Shown here piece by piece: positions 1 through 5,368 of a stretch of 7,940 nucleotides of DNA; positions within the stretch are counted from its first letter, which is position 1; the number at the start of each line of letters is the position of its first letter. The notes under the pieces are model-generated. The model was given only the letters and a program-made list of their open reading frames with translations. It made no database searches and was not told the origin of the DNA. Location of the stretch: contig JANQTR010000013.1 in assembly GCA_030731635.1 (NCBI GenBank), forward strand, positions 1 to 7,940. Direction: 5' to 3'. This stretch comes from Erythrobacter sp. GTDB lineage: Bacteria; Pseudomonadota; Alphaproteobacteria; Sphingomonadales; Sphingomonadaceae. The position numbers were made by a program, and so were the translations under genes.

Positions 1-266
1 AGTTCGTAATGCACGAAATCAAGCTCGGCCGTGCCGGCGAAATCGCGGATCGGGAAGACGCTGCGCAGCGTCTTTTCAAGGCCCGAAATGTATCCGGTGG
101 ACTTGTCCGACCGCAGGAACTGCTCGTAGCTTTCGCGCTGCACCTCGATCAGGTTCGGCATCTGCACCACTTCGTGGATGTCGCCGAAGATCTTGCGGAT
201 ACGCCGCTTTGCAGTGCCCTGCGCCGTACGGCTGCGAGTGGCGTGCGGCTTCGCTTTGGTTGCCAT
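1..266 (-). CDS. rpoB: RNA polymerase beta subunit, N-terminal fragment
   Basis: This is the start of the RNA polymerase beta subunit, the core catalytic subunit that with beta-prime forms the active site for transcription. The reading frame starts at the ATG at 266-264 and runs off the left edge after 88 codons, so the gene is cut by the window and not broken. The visible protein begins MATKAKPHATRSR and continues with RKIFGDIHEVVQMPNLIEVQ, then RESYEQFLRS, GLEKTLRSVFPI and FAGTAELDFVHYE, the strongly conserved beta-subunit N-terminus (protrusion/lobe region). The basic, low-complexity first 20 residues are typical of alphaproteobacterial RpoB. A weak GAGG lies 11 nt before the ATG. Unlike the usual rplJ-rplL-rpoB order, rpoB here points away from rplJL, which lie 3.3 kb to the right on the other strand. 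Identification is near certain; the exact start is very likely. Confidence 0.96.
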   Translation of the reverse strand, partial: MATKAKPHATRSRTAQGTAKRRIRKIFGDIHEVVQMPNLIEVQRESYEQFLRSDKSTGYISGLEKTLRSVFPIRDFAGTAELDFVHYE

Positions 267-610
267 GGAGGGGTAGGCCTCTTTGTTGTGCCGCGCGCAA
301 GGGATGCGGCGCGGGTGGGGAAATTCGCAATGTTCGGCGCGAAAGGTGCCTGTTTTACAACGCGAAAAACGCCGCATGGCCAACGCCGCCCTGTGGGTCG
401 GTGATGGCAGCAGCTGTTCCTGTGCGTCGCGAAACTGGCTAGCGTTGCTTCCTTCCCGGACCGGCCCACCGCGTATGGGCCAATCTTGCTCGAAACAGAC
501 GCGAGGCGCGCATGTAGGATCGCTGTGGGCCAGAGTCAACCGGGGCGCAGGGCAGTTTGCTGGCAAGAAAGCGCTTGCGTTGGCAGGCGCAATCGATTGA
601 ACCACCCGCC
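267..610. other. rpoB/methyltransferase intergenic region (rpoB leader)
   Basis: This 344-bp stretch separates the divergent rpoB and methyltransferase genes. I see no convincing gene in it. It holds the candidate rpoB promoter (511-539) and a perfect 6-bp inverted repeat, GGCCCA/TGGGCC at 463-468 and 476-481 with a 7-nt loop, which would fold in the rpoB leader RNA. No clear plus-strand promoter or Shine-Dalgarno was found for the methyltransferase. Confidence 0.5.
511..539 (-). promoter_or_regulatory. Candidate sigma70 promoter for rpoB
   Basis: Read on the minus strand, TTGACT (539-534) is followed after exactly 17 nt by TACATG (516-511). The -35 is good and the -10 is weak. Initiation near 504 would give an rpoB leader of about 240 nt. 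Position and direction fit a dedicated rpoB promoter, as expected if rpoB has been uncoupled from rplJL. This is inferred from sequence only. Confidence 0.4.
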
Positions 611-1651
611 ATGATTGCACCGCCGACCAATCCGTTACACGATCCGGAGCATTTCCTCGCCCTAGGGCTGCAACTGGCGCAGAGCAAGGCGGGCGCCCTG
701 GCGCTATCGCTTGCTGACCGGGCCACCGCGCTGCATTCCGATGACCCACTATGGCAAGCACTGGCTTCTGCAGTGCGCCGGGGAGAGATTCCCGATTTTC
801 ACGTCCGGATGCTGCACGATCAGCGTCGCAATGCCGCCTACCGTCAGGCGATTGAGCGGTTTGCACCGGGTCGCCGGGTGCTCGACATCGGCACGGGGTC
901 GGGGCTGCTGGCGATGATGGCCGCACGCGCCGGGGCCAAACGGGTCTATGCCTGCGAGGAAAACGCGATGCTGGCAGCGGCCGCGCGCACGGTCATCGCT
1001 GCCAATGGCCTTGCTGACCGGATCACGGTGTTCGACCGCCATTCGGGCACGCTTGACCGAATGCGCGATCTGGATGGCGGGGTTGATCTGGTGGTGTCCG
1101 AAATCTTCTCGCACTGCGTGGTCGGCGAAGGGGTGCTTGAATCGCTCGCCCATGCCCGCGCGCATCTGGCTGCGCCCGGCGCGATCTTCCTGCCCGAACG
1201 GGCGAGCATCATGGTGGCGCTGGCCGATTTCCCGCCGTTGGTGGAAAGCGTGGACACGGTAGAGGGGTTCGATCTCAGCGCTTTCAGCCCGCATCTGCAG
1301 GTCAAACGCTATCTGTGGCCCGATCACCCGGCGCTGGCGCTGCGCAGTGCCGCGGCGCGCCAGTTCCTGTTCGATTTTGGCGCGGGCGATCCGCCACTGA
1401 CCGCAGCCAGCACGTGCGAACTGGTCAGCAGCGGAGGGATGATCAGCGGTCTGGCGCAGTGGCTGCACCTGCATTTTGCCGACGACATCAGCTACGAAAA
1501 CCGCCCCGGCAGTACCCCCGATCTGCACTGGGCGATCAATCTTACCCCGGCCCAGCGGCATGAAAGCGCGCCGGGTGCGGCCTACACCGCCGGGGGTTGG
1601 TATAGTCGGGCGACGCTGATCAACTGGTGCCAACTCGCCGAACAAGATTGA
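611..1651 (+). CDS. PRMT7-like protein arginine N-methyltransferase
   Basis: A 346-residue class I SAM-dependent methyltransferase resembling protein arginine methyltransferases, PRMT7-like in particular. The Rossmann motif I is VLDIGTGSGLLAMMAARAG at residues 90-108, and the acidic post-I strand is VYACEEN at 112-118. Upstream, FHVRMLHDQRRNAAY (63-77) resembles the PRMT substrate/SAM-binding helix. A double-E loop is visible: SEIFS with Glu164, then GEGVLES with Glu173, close to the PRMT7 form rather than PRMT1. An HW pair (306-307, LHWAINL) matches the position of the THW loop, with Leu replacing Thr. PRMTs transfer methyl groups to arginine side chains; the substrate here is unknown. I chose the ATG at 611; a TTG at 557 would add 18 residues of basic sequence without family character. 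No strong Shine-Dalgarno precedes either. It sits alone, divergent from rpoB. Confidence 0.8.
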   Translation: MIAPPTNPLHDPEHFLALGLQLAQSKAGALALSLADRATALHSDDPLWQALASAVRRGEIPDFHVRMLHDQRRNAAYRQAIERFAPGRRVLDIGTGSGLLAMMAARAGAKRVYACEENAMLAAAARTVIAANGLADRITVFDRHSGTLDRMRDLDGGVDLVVSEIFSHCVVGEGVLESLAHARAHLAAPGAIFLPERASIMVALADFPPLVESVDTVEGFDLSAFSPHLQVKRYLWPDHPALALRSAAARQFLFDFGAGDPPLTAASTCELVSSGGMISGLAQWLHLHFADDISYENRPGSTPDLHWAINLTPAQRHESAPGAAYTAGGWYSRATLINWCQLAEQD

Positions 1652-1654
1652 TAA

Positions 1655-1760
1655 ACGGCATCGATAATATCGTTTTTCAATATTATTGATTGACGATAAA
1701 TCGAATCGGGCATAGATACTCCTTATCGAATCACGATATGAACTATAAAGGAGATCGATA
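1655..1760 (+). promoter_or_regulatory. Promoter and CGATA-box operator of the DUF2975 operon
   Basis: A near-consensus sigma70 promoter is visible: TTGACG (1690-1695), a 17-nt spacer, and TAGATA (1713-1718), predicting a start near 1725. The AT-rich region is crowded with CGATA/TATCG half-sites. A perfect inverted repeat CGATA-A-TATCG lies at 1662-1672. Another CGATA (1694-1698) overlaps the -35. TATCG (1724-1728) sits at the predicted start and is paired with CGATA at 1734-1738. A last CGATA (1756-1760) lies between the Shine-Dalgarno and the first ATG. A separate perfect 13-bp inverted repeat, TCAATA-T-TATTGA, is at 1677-1689. Arrays like this usually mark an autoregulated operator. I infer that the HTH protein encoded at 2512 binds here. 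Confidence 0.65.
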
Positions 1761-1897
1761 TGAACCGCATTCTCAACACCGCACTCGCCGCTGCTTTTGC
1801 CTTCGGCCTCACGTTCGGCACGATCGGGGTGCTTGTCACCGTGCCCCCGGCGCAGGCCGAGGTTCCCGTCGCATGGGCCCTGCCCGAAGTCGCCTGA
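1760..1897 (+). CDS. 45-residue exported small peptide, first gene of the DUF2975 operon
   Basis: This small ORF encodes MNRILNTALAAAFAFG and so on, 45 residues in all. It has a strong Shine-Dalgarno, AAAGGAG at 1747-1753, six nt before the ATG, and lies directly behind the operon promoter. Residues 3-28 form a basic-then-hydrophobic signal segment ending in PPAQA, a good signal peptidase I site after Ala33. Cleavage would release only 12 residues, EVPVAWALPEVA. The following DUF2975 gene starts 57 nt downstream on the same strand, so the peptide is probably co-transcribed with it and with the HTH regulator. I do not recognise a family. It could be a signal, a ligand for the membrane protein, or a single-pass membrane microprotein if uncleaved. 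The ribosome site and placement make translation likely; the function is unknown. Confidence 0.7.
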   Translation: MNRILNTALAAAFAFGLTFGTIGVLVTVPPAQAEVPVAWALPEVA

Positions 1898-1954
1898 ACA
1901 GGCATCGGCTGACCAGAGGACCGAAATCCAGCCACCGCAAAGGGGTGAAGCACG

Positions 1955-2512
1955 ATGACCGACAAACCAAACGATATTCTTCTGCTGGCAGGCAAAGTCC
2001 TGACCATCCTCATGCAAGGCTTGATGGCCTGTGCAGCCTTGACCCTGATCATCGTTGGCCCTTTGGCTGCGGTGATGTCCGATACGATCAATGCCGAAAT
2101 GGTGGCTGATTATGGGTCAAAGGTCGCACCCATGCCCATATCAGCGATCCTGGCGCTCTTCGCATGTGCGCTTGTTGCAGTTGTACTGGTCTTCTTCTTC
2201 TTCGGAAAATTGCGCGCCATCATATCCAGCGTTGCCGAAGGCGAACCGTTTCTGCCCGAGAATGCCAATCGCATCAACGCTATGGCGTGGTTGCTGGCAG
2301 CCCTTCAGGTCGCAAAATTTGTGCTGGGCGCGGCTGCCGTGCCGGTCGCGACATGGGCTTCGACCATCGAATCTGAAGATTTGCACATCAGCACCGATTT
2401 CTCCTCTGGTTTTGACCTGACGTCGATATTGATGGTGGTCGTCCTGTTCATCCTCGCCCGCGTGTTCCGCCATGGCGCTGCGATGCGTGCCGATCTTGAA
2501 GGGACCGTGTGA
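1955..2512 (+). CDS. DUF2975 four-helix membrane protein
   Basis: A 185-residue integral membrane protein of the DUF2975 type. Four hydrophobic segments are visible at about residues 21-41, 62-83, 109-133 and 154-171. Between helices 2 and 3 lies GEPFLPENANRINAMAWL (96-113), the G-x-PF-x-x-EN-x-x-R signature I associate with this family. The loop between helices 3 and 4 is acidic (ESEDLHISTDF). The start is supported by AGGGG at 1941-1945. The stop codon overlaps the ATG of the HTH gene by one base, indicating translational coupling. DUF2975 proteins are commonly encoded beside small Cro/C1-like regulators, as in Bacillus yoaS-yozG; the biochemical role is not known. A plausible reading, which is inference, is that the membrane protein senses something in the envelope and controls or sequesters its partner repressor. 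Confidence 0.85.
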   Translation: MTDKPNDILLLAGKVLTILMQGLMACAALTLIIVGPLAAVMSDTINAEMVADYGSKVAPMPISAILALFACALVAVVLVFFFFGKLRAIISSVAEGEPFLPENANRINAMAWLLAALQVAKFVLGAAAVPVATWASTIESEDLHISTDFSSGFDLTSILMVVVLFILARVFRHGAAMRADLEGTV

Positions 2513-2748
2513 TGCCGCCCATCAACGATGACATCGAAGGAACCCGGATCATGGTGAAGCTTGATGATCTGCTTTACGCTCGCCGCATGACGTTGACCGA
2601 CCTGTCCGAACGGGTGGGACTGACGCTGGCCAACCTGTCGATCCTCAAGACGGGCAAGGCCAAGGCGATCCGCTTCTCCACCCTTGCGGCGATCTGCCGC
2701 GAACTGGAATGCCAGCCGGGCGATCTGCTCGCCTACGAAACGGAGTAA
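2512..2748 (+). CDS. Small Cro/C1-family HTH regulator (YozG-like)
   Basis: A 78-residue DNA-binding protein that is almost entirely one Cro/C1-type helix-turn-helix domain. The HTH spans about residues 27-48 (TLTDLSERVGLTLANLSILKTG region), followed by KAKAIRFSTLAAICRELECQPGD, typical of the YozG-like/HTH_26 group. It has no ligand domain, so any signal must come from a partner, most simply the DUF2975 protein whose stop overlaps this start (TGATG at 2510-2514). I chose the ATG at 2512. A second ATG at 2551, preceded by GAAGGA, would give a 65-residue protein that keeps the whole domain. The likely target is the CGATA-box array upstream of the operon (inferred). Family assignment is firm; the start is less so. 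Confidence 0.87.
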   Translation: MPPINDDIEGTRIMVKLDDLLYARRMTLTDLSERVGLTLANLSILKTGKAKAIRFSTLAAICRELECQPGDLLAYETE

Positions 2749-2756
2749 AAGGCCCG

Positions 2757-2783
2757 GCGGGCCGGGGAGTATCTCCGGCCCGC
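2757..2783. terminator. Hairpin terminator between convergent genes
   Basis: A perfect 9-bp GC stem, GCGGGCCGG (2757-2765) with CCGGCCCGC (2775-2783), extends inward by up to three more pairs including one G-U. It sits between the HTH gene stop at 2748 and the psiE-family stop at 2794. Read on the minus strand the stem is followed a few bases on by TTTT (2750-2747), so it best terminates the psiE-like transcript. On the plus strand there is no T-run. Confidence 0.7.
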
Positions 2784-2793
2784 TGACGCTTGC

Positions 2794-3201
2794 TCAGTCA
2801 GACCGGACCCGCCCGATCACCAGCGCGGCAAAGGCCAACAGCAGGATAGCGCCTGATTCAAACACGACGTTTTCGGCATCCATATCCTTGCCCTGCAGCA
2901 CGATCAGCCGGGCAATCGCAGTGATCGCGATGAAGATCGGGAAGACGAAGGACGAACCCTTGCCGGTGTAGAACACGGCGATCATTGCAATCACTTCGGT
3001 GTAGAGGAACATCAGCAGGATATCGGCCAGCACGATCGATCCGCGCTGATAGACCGACCAGACCTCGGTCCCCGCCGCCACCAGCGTCATGATCGCGGCC
3101 AGCATCAGCAGGCCCTGTTCGATATATTTGAACAGCTTGCCCGCCGGGCTGTTGCGCAGATCCGGTTCCGGACGGGGGTCGTATTGTTCGGGCGTGTCCA
3201 T
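2794..3201 (-). CDS. psiE: PsiE-family (phosphate-starvation-inducible E) membrane protein
   Basis: A 135-residue, four-helix inner-membrane protein with the PsiE family signature. Hydrophobic segments lie at about residues 27-50, 55-78, 84-104 and 112-131. Diagnostic stretches are LLMFLYTEVIAMIAVFY (62-78) and PIFIAITAIARLIVL (88-102), which parallel the FEFIALI and IAITAIVRLI-type motifs of E. coli PsiE. The length equals the usual ~135 residues. PsiE is induced by phosphate starvation in E. coli but has no established biochemical activity. It is transcribed alone, convergent with the HTH gene and divergent from rplJ. On the minus strand TTGGCG (3239-3234), an 18-nt spacer and TATAGC (3215-3210) form a possible promoter close to the start codon; no clear pho box was seen. 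The symbol is assigned by family resemblance. Confidence 0.85.
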   Translation of the reverse strand: MDTPEQYDPRPEPDLRNSPAGKLFKYIEQGLLMLAAIMTLVAAGTEVWSVYQRGSIVLADILLMFLYTEVIAMIAVFYTGKGSSFVFPIFIAITAIARLIVLQGKDMDAENVVFESGAILLLAFAALVIGRVRSD

Positions 3202-3304
3202 ATTGCCTAGCTATAGGCCACAAGGCCACGCTTCGCCAAAGGTTTACGCTTCGACTACGCGTGATCCGTCAACGCCAAAGCGTCGCGTCGCAGGGACAAT
3301 CGGC

Positions 3305-3332
3305 TTGACTTGGCCGCAAGGGTGACTATTGG
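3305..3332 (+). promoter_or_regulatory. Candidate promoter of rplJ-rplL
   Basis: TTGACT (3305-3310) is followed after 16 nt by TATTGG (3327-3332). The -35 is excellent and the -10 poor. The predicted start near 3340 lies just upstream of the L10 leader, which is where an rplJL promoter should be. No other good candidate was found between psiE and the leader. Confidence 0.45.
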
Positions 3333-3358
3333 CCCGCCACGACTACTCCGGTGGTCAT

Positions 3359-3414
3359 CCGTCCGAGACAGTTGGTGAGAGCAATCGGGCTCTCTTAATT
3401 TCCAGCCTAGACGG
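3359..3414 (+). ncRNA. Ribosomal protein L10 leader (autoregulatory mRNA structure)
   Basis: The rplJ leader folds as expected for the L10 leader, which binds the L10(L12) complex to repress translation of its own mRNA. The outer helix pairs CCGTC (3359-3363) with GACGG (3410-3414). A second helix pairs GTTGG (3371-3375) with CCAGC (3402-3406, one G-U). A hairpin pairs GAGAGC (3377-3382) with GCTCTC (3389-3394). The unpaired GAGACA and TTAATT strands sit where the conserved internal loop and kink-turn-like element of this leader lie. The sequence resembles alphaproteobacterial L10 leaders I know. It begins about 237 nt before the rplJ ATG. Confidence 0.8.
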
Positions 3415-3547
3415 GGAAACGAGATTCCGGCGACCTTGCGCAAGCAGTCGCCCGCGTGCCCGCCTTGATGGTGGCACACACCCTCCTTCCCTTTCGACGG
3501 ACTCGCCCGCACTCGGCGCTTCGGCACCGGCGCGGACAAACGTAGCC

Positions 3548-3576
3548 GATCGTGCGGGAGCCATCCCGTCGCGATC
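3548..3576 (+). promoter_or_regulatory. Two-part hairpin just upstream of the rplJ ribosome site
   Basis: GATCG (3548-3552) pairs with CGATC (3572-3576), and inside it CGGGA (3555-3559) pairs with TCCCG (3564-3568) around a GCCA loop. It ends 8 nt before the Shine-Dalgarno AAGGAG (3584-3589). It is followed by ATTTG, too short a T-run for a normal terminator. It may shape access of the ribosome or act with the L10 leader as an attenuator. Confidence 0.5.
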
Positions 3577-3595
3577 ATTTGTGAAGGAGTATGGC

Positions 3596-4108
3596 ATGGA
3601 TCGTTCGCAGAAAGCCGACGCGGTTGCCCAGCTCAATACGGTCTTCAACGAGGTCAGCGTGGTGGTTGTCACCCGCAATCTCGGCATGACAGTGGCGCAA
3701 ACCACTGCCCTGCGTCTGAAGATGCGTGATGCTGGTGCGACCTACAAGGTTGCGAAGAACCGTCTTGTCAGGCTCGCCCTTGAAAACACCGACTATGTCG
3801 GGCTGGATGACATGCTCACCGGCCCGGTCGGGCTGGCCTGGTCAACTGACCCGGTCGCGGCTGCAAAGGCCGCTGTCGAATTCGCCAAGACGAACGACAA
3901 GCTCGAACTCGTCGGCGGCTCGATGGGCTCGGTTGTGCTCGATGAAGCCGGGATCAAGGCGCTTGCCTCGATGCCGAGCCTCGACGAGCTGCGCGCCAAG
4001 CTTATCGGTCTGGTCAACGCGCCGGCGACGAAAATCGCTCAGGTCGTTACCGCGCCCGCCGCGAAGGTCGCCCGTGTGTTTGCCGCTTACGCGGACAAGG
4101 CAGCCTAA
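3596..4108 (+). CDS. rplJ: 50S ribosomal protein L10
   Basis: Ribosomal protein L10 (uL10), 170 residues, anchors L7/L12 dimers to the 23S rRNA GTPase-associated centre. It shows the family order: MDRSQKADAVAQLNTVF at the N-terminus, VVVVTRNLGMTVAQTTALR, then the conserved ATYKVAKNRLVRLAL (48-62), TGPVGLAW (75-82), and a C-terminal helix (AQVVTAPAAKVARVFAAYADK) that binds L7/L12 dimers. The length is normal. I chose the ATG at 3596 because AAGGAG lies six nt upstream and the protein then starts as L10 does; the frame stays open for 89 codons upstream, but that stretch overlaps the structured leader. rplL follows after 80 nt, so the two form the stalk operon. Expression is probably controlled by the L10 leader upstream. 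rplK-rplA are not upstream as they often are; psiE is there instead. Confidence 0.97.
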   Translation: MDRSQKADAVAQLNTVFNEVSVVVVTRNLGMTVAQTTALRLKMRDAGATYKVAKNRLVRLALENTDYVGLDDMLTGPVGLAWSTDPVAAAKAAVEFAKTNDKLELVGGSMGSVVLDEAGIKALASMPSLDELRAKLIGLVNAPATKIAQVVTAPAAKVARVFAAYADKAA

Positions 4109-4188
4109 AAGACGCTTTTCGTCAGACGACACAATCTTGGGGTTTTGGACATGGTGTCCGGCCCCGCCACAATTTGGAGTGAACCATC

Positions 4189-4560
4189 ATGGCTGATATT
4201 GCCAAGCTTGTTGAAGAACTTTCGAAGCTGACCGTCCTCGAGGCGGCTGACCTTGCCAAGGCCCTCGAAGAAGCATGGGGCGTGAGCGCCGCTGCTGCGG
4301 TCGCGGTTGCCGCTGGCCCCGCCGCAGCTGCTGAAGCTGTGGAAGAGCAGACCGAATTCGACGTCATCCTGACCGGCGACGGCGGCAAGAAGATCCAGGT
4401 CATCAAGGAAGTCCGTGCGATCACCGGCCTGGGCCTGACCGAAGCCAAGACCCTCGTGGAATCGGCTCCGAAGGCGATCAAGGAAGGCATCAACAAGGCC
4501 GAAGCTGAAGAGATCAAGAAGAAGATCGAAGAAGCCGGCGGCGTCGTCGAGCTCAAGTAA
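4189..4560 (+). CDS. rplL: 50S ribosomal protein L7/L12
   Basis: Ribosomal protein L7/L12 (bL12), 123 residues, forms the mobile stalk that recruits and activates translation GTPases. The N-terminal dimerisation domain (1-30, ADIAKLVEELSKLTVLEAADL) is followed by an Ala-rich flexible hinge (about 31-52). The globular C-terminal domain (53-123) contains EFDVILTGDGGKKIQVIKEV and the factor-binding TGLGLTEAKTLVE region. Length and composition are typical. GGAG lies nine nt before the ATG. It is co-transcribed with rplJ and followed by a strong terminator, so rpoB is not in this operon. The acidic, high-frequency codon use fits a highly expressed gene. Confidence 0.98.
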   Translation: MADIAKLVEELSKLTVLEAADLAKALEEAWGVSAAAAVAVAAGPAAAAEAVEEQTEFDVILTGDGGKKIQVIKEVRAITGLGLTEAKTLVESAPKAIKEGINKAEAEEIKKKIEEAGGVVELK

Positions 4561-4606
4561 GCTTCGAACCAAGTTTTGCGGGTGTCTTGAAGCACTCGCA
4601 GATGGG

Positions 4607-4638
4607 AGGGCGGCGTCAGCAATGGCGCCGCCCTTTTT
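4607..4638 (+). terminator. Rho-independent terminator of rplJL
   Basis: GGGCGGCG (4608-4615) pairs perfectly with CGCCGCCC (4626-4633), with an extra A-T pair and a 10-nt loop, followed by TTTTT (4634-4638). A weaker hairpin, GCGGGTG/CACTCGC at 4578-4584 and 4593-4599, precedes it. This closes the stalk operon. Confidence 0.92.
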
Positions 4639-4719
4639 GGTATTTATCTGGTCCGCGGATTTGGCTAATCGTGGGGCGATCCCGGCAAGGGGTCGTGAAA
4701 AAACAGGGACGTATCCTTC

Positions 4720-5238
4720 ATGAACATCAAATTGATTGCACTCGCCATGGCGGCGGGTGTTTCGCTGAGTGGTTGCGCGACCGTAATCAACGGCACCAAC
4801 GTCAACTATGCGACCGAAACCGATCCTGCGGGAGCGGATATCGTCTTCCTTAACGGGCTCAAGTGCACCTCGCCGTGCGAGTTGGAACTGCGGCGCGGGT
4901 CGGATACGCGGGTGGACATTACCAAGCCGGGCTATGATCCGGTCTACGTCCTGATCCAGTCGCGTCTGGCCGGTTCGACGTTTGGCAACATCATTCTGGG
5001 CGGCGGCATTGGCGCTGCGGTTGATGGCAGCAATGGCGCCAGCAATACGCTGTCACCGCGCCCGCTGTCTGTTCGCCTCGCCCCAGCCGGTTCGGGCCAG
5101 CCTGCGATGCTGCTCGACAAGGATGGCAAGGATGTGATGACGGTCGATGAACACAACGACAAGGTGCGCCTCGATGTCGCCAAGACGATCGGCCAGGATC
5201 TCGCCGGCGTCAAAGACGAAATGATGGCCAAGCCCTAG
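4720..5238 (+). CDS. PEGA-like lipoprotein
   Basis: A 172-residue predicted lipoprotein of unknown function. The N-terminus MNIKLIALAMAAGVSLSGC ends in a clear lipobox (LSGC) with Cys19 as the lipidated residue. Residues 22-80 look like a PEGA-type beta domain: VINGTNVNYATETDPAGADI, then LNGLKCTSPCELEL and ITKPGYDPVYV. Next comes a Gly-rich hydrophobic stretch, TFGNIILGGGIGAAVDGSNGA (about 87-107), and LSPRPLSVRLAP, an arrangement I have seen in other Gram-negative PEGA-like lipoproteins. Cys49 and Cys53 could form a disulfide in the periplasm. The C-terminal 45 residues are charged and probably helical. An AGGGA precedes the ATG by about 10 nt. The gene stands between the rplL terminator and a pair of hairpins, so it is probably a separate transcription unit, not part of the curli operon. 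Confidence 0.8.
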   Translation: MNIKLIALAMAAGVSLSGCATVINGTNVNYATETDPAGADIVFLNGLKCTSPCELELRRGSDTRVDITKPGYDPVYVLIQSRLAGSTFGNIILGGGIGAAVDGSNGASNTLSPRPLSVRLAPAGSGQPAMLLDKDGKDVMTVDEHNDKVRLDVAKTIGQDLAGVKDEMMAKP

Positions 5239-5295
5239 GGCGTCCATTCGGCATGCATGCGCAGAAATTTTGCCTGCGCCCATGCTTGAAAGTCA

Positions 5296-5325
5296 CAGGG
5301 CGGTGCCAGTCATGGTGCCGCCCTG
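5296..5325 (+). terminator. Hairpin after the lipoprotein gene
   Basis: CAGGGCGGTGCC (5296-5307) pairs over 12 bp (two G-U) with GGTGCCGCCCTG (5314-5325) around a 6-nt loop. It lies 58 nt after the lipoprotein stop. It resembles the rplL terminator stem but has no T-run, so intrinsic termination is not assured. Confidence 0.55.
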
Positions 5326-5343
5326 ATTCAAGCTAAAGGCACT

Positions 5344-5368
5344 GCCGGGTTCATCCGATGACCCCGGC
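5344..5368. repeat. Second inverted repeat upstream of csgF
   Basis: GCCGGGTTCAT (5344-5354) and ATGACCCCGGC (5358-5368) form an 11-position stem with one mismatch and a CCG loop. It follows the previous hairpin by 18 nt. The two together probably insulate the lipoprotein gene from csgF, or form part of the csgF control region. Confidence 0.5.

Noticed and set aside
9..404. 131-codon plus-strand frame at the left edge
   Set aside because: It lies antisense to the clear rpoB N-terminus and has no family character.
149..469. 106-codon minus-strand frame overlapping the rpoB start
   Set aside because: It overlaps rpoB out of frame and has a composition (Arg/Pro/Ser rich) typical of a shadow of GC-rich DNA.
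557..610. TTG start extending the methyltransferase by 18 residues
   Set aside because: The added residues are basic and lack family resemblance; the ATG at 611 gives a more natural N-terminus.
749..2017. 422-codon minus-strand frame
   Set aside because: It is antisense to the methyltransferase and runs across the DUF2975 operon promoter; no recognisable domain, so it is a long shadow frame.
1690..2109. 139-codon plus-strand frame overlapping the 45-residue peptide gene
   Set aside because: It starts within the promoter, runs in a different frame and is Arg/His rich; the ribosome site fits the short peptide ATG at 1760 instead.
3329..3595. 89-codon N-terminal extension of L10
   Set aside because: It covers the L10 leader and its hairpins; L10 proteins start at the position of the ATG at 3596, which has AAGGAG six nt upstream.
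4607..5325. Similarity of the hairpins after rplL and after the lipoprotein gene as a dispersed repeat
   Set aside because: The shared GGGCGG/CCGCCC stems are common to terminators in GC-rich genomes; loops and flanks differ.
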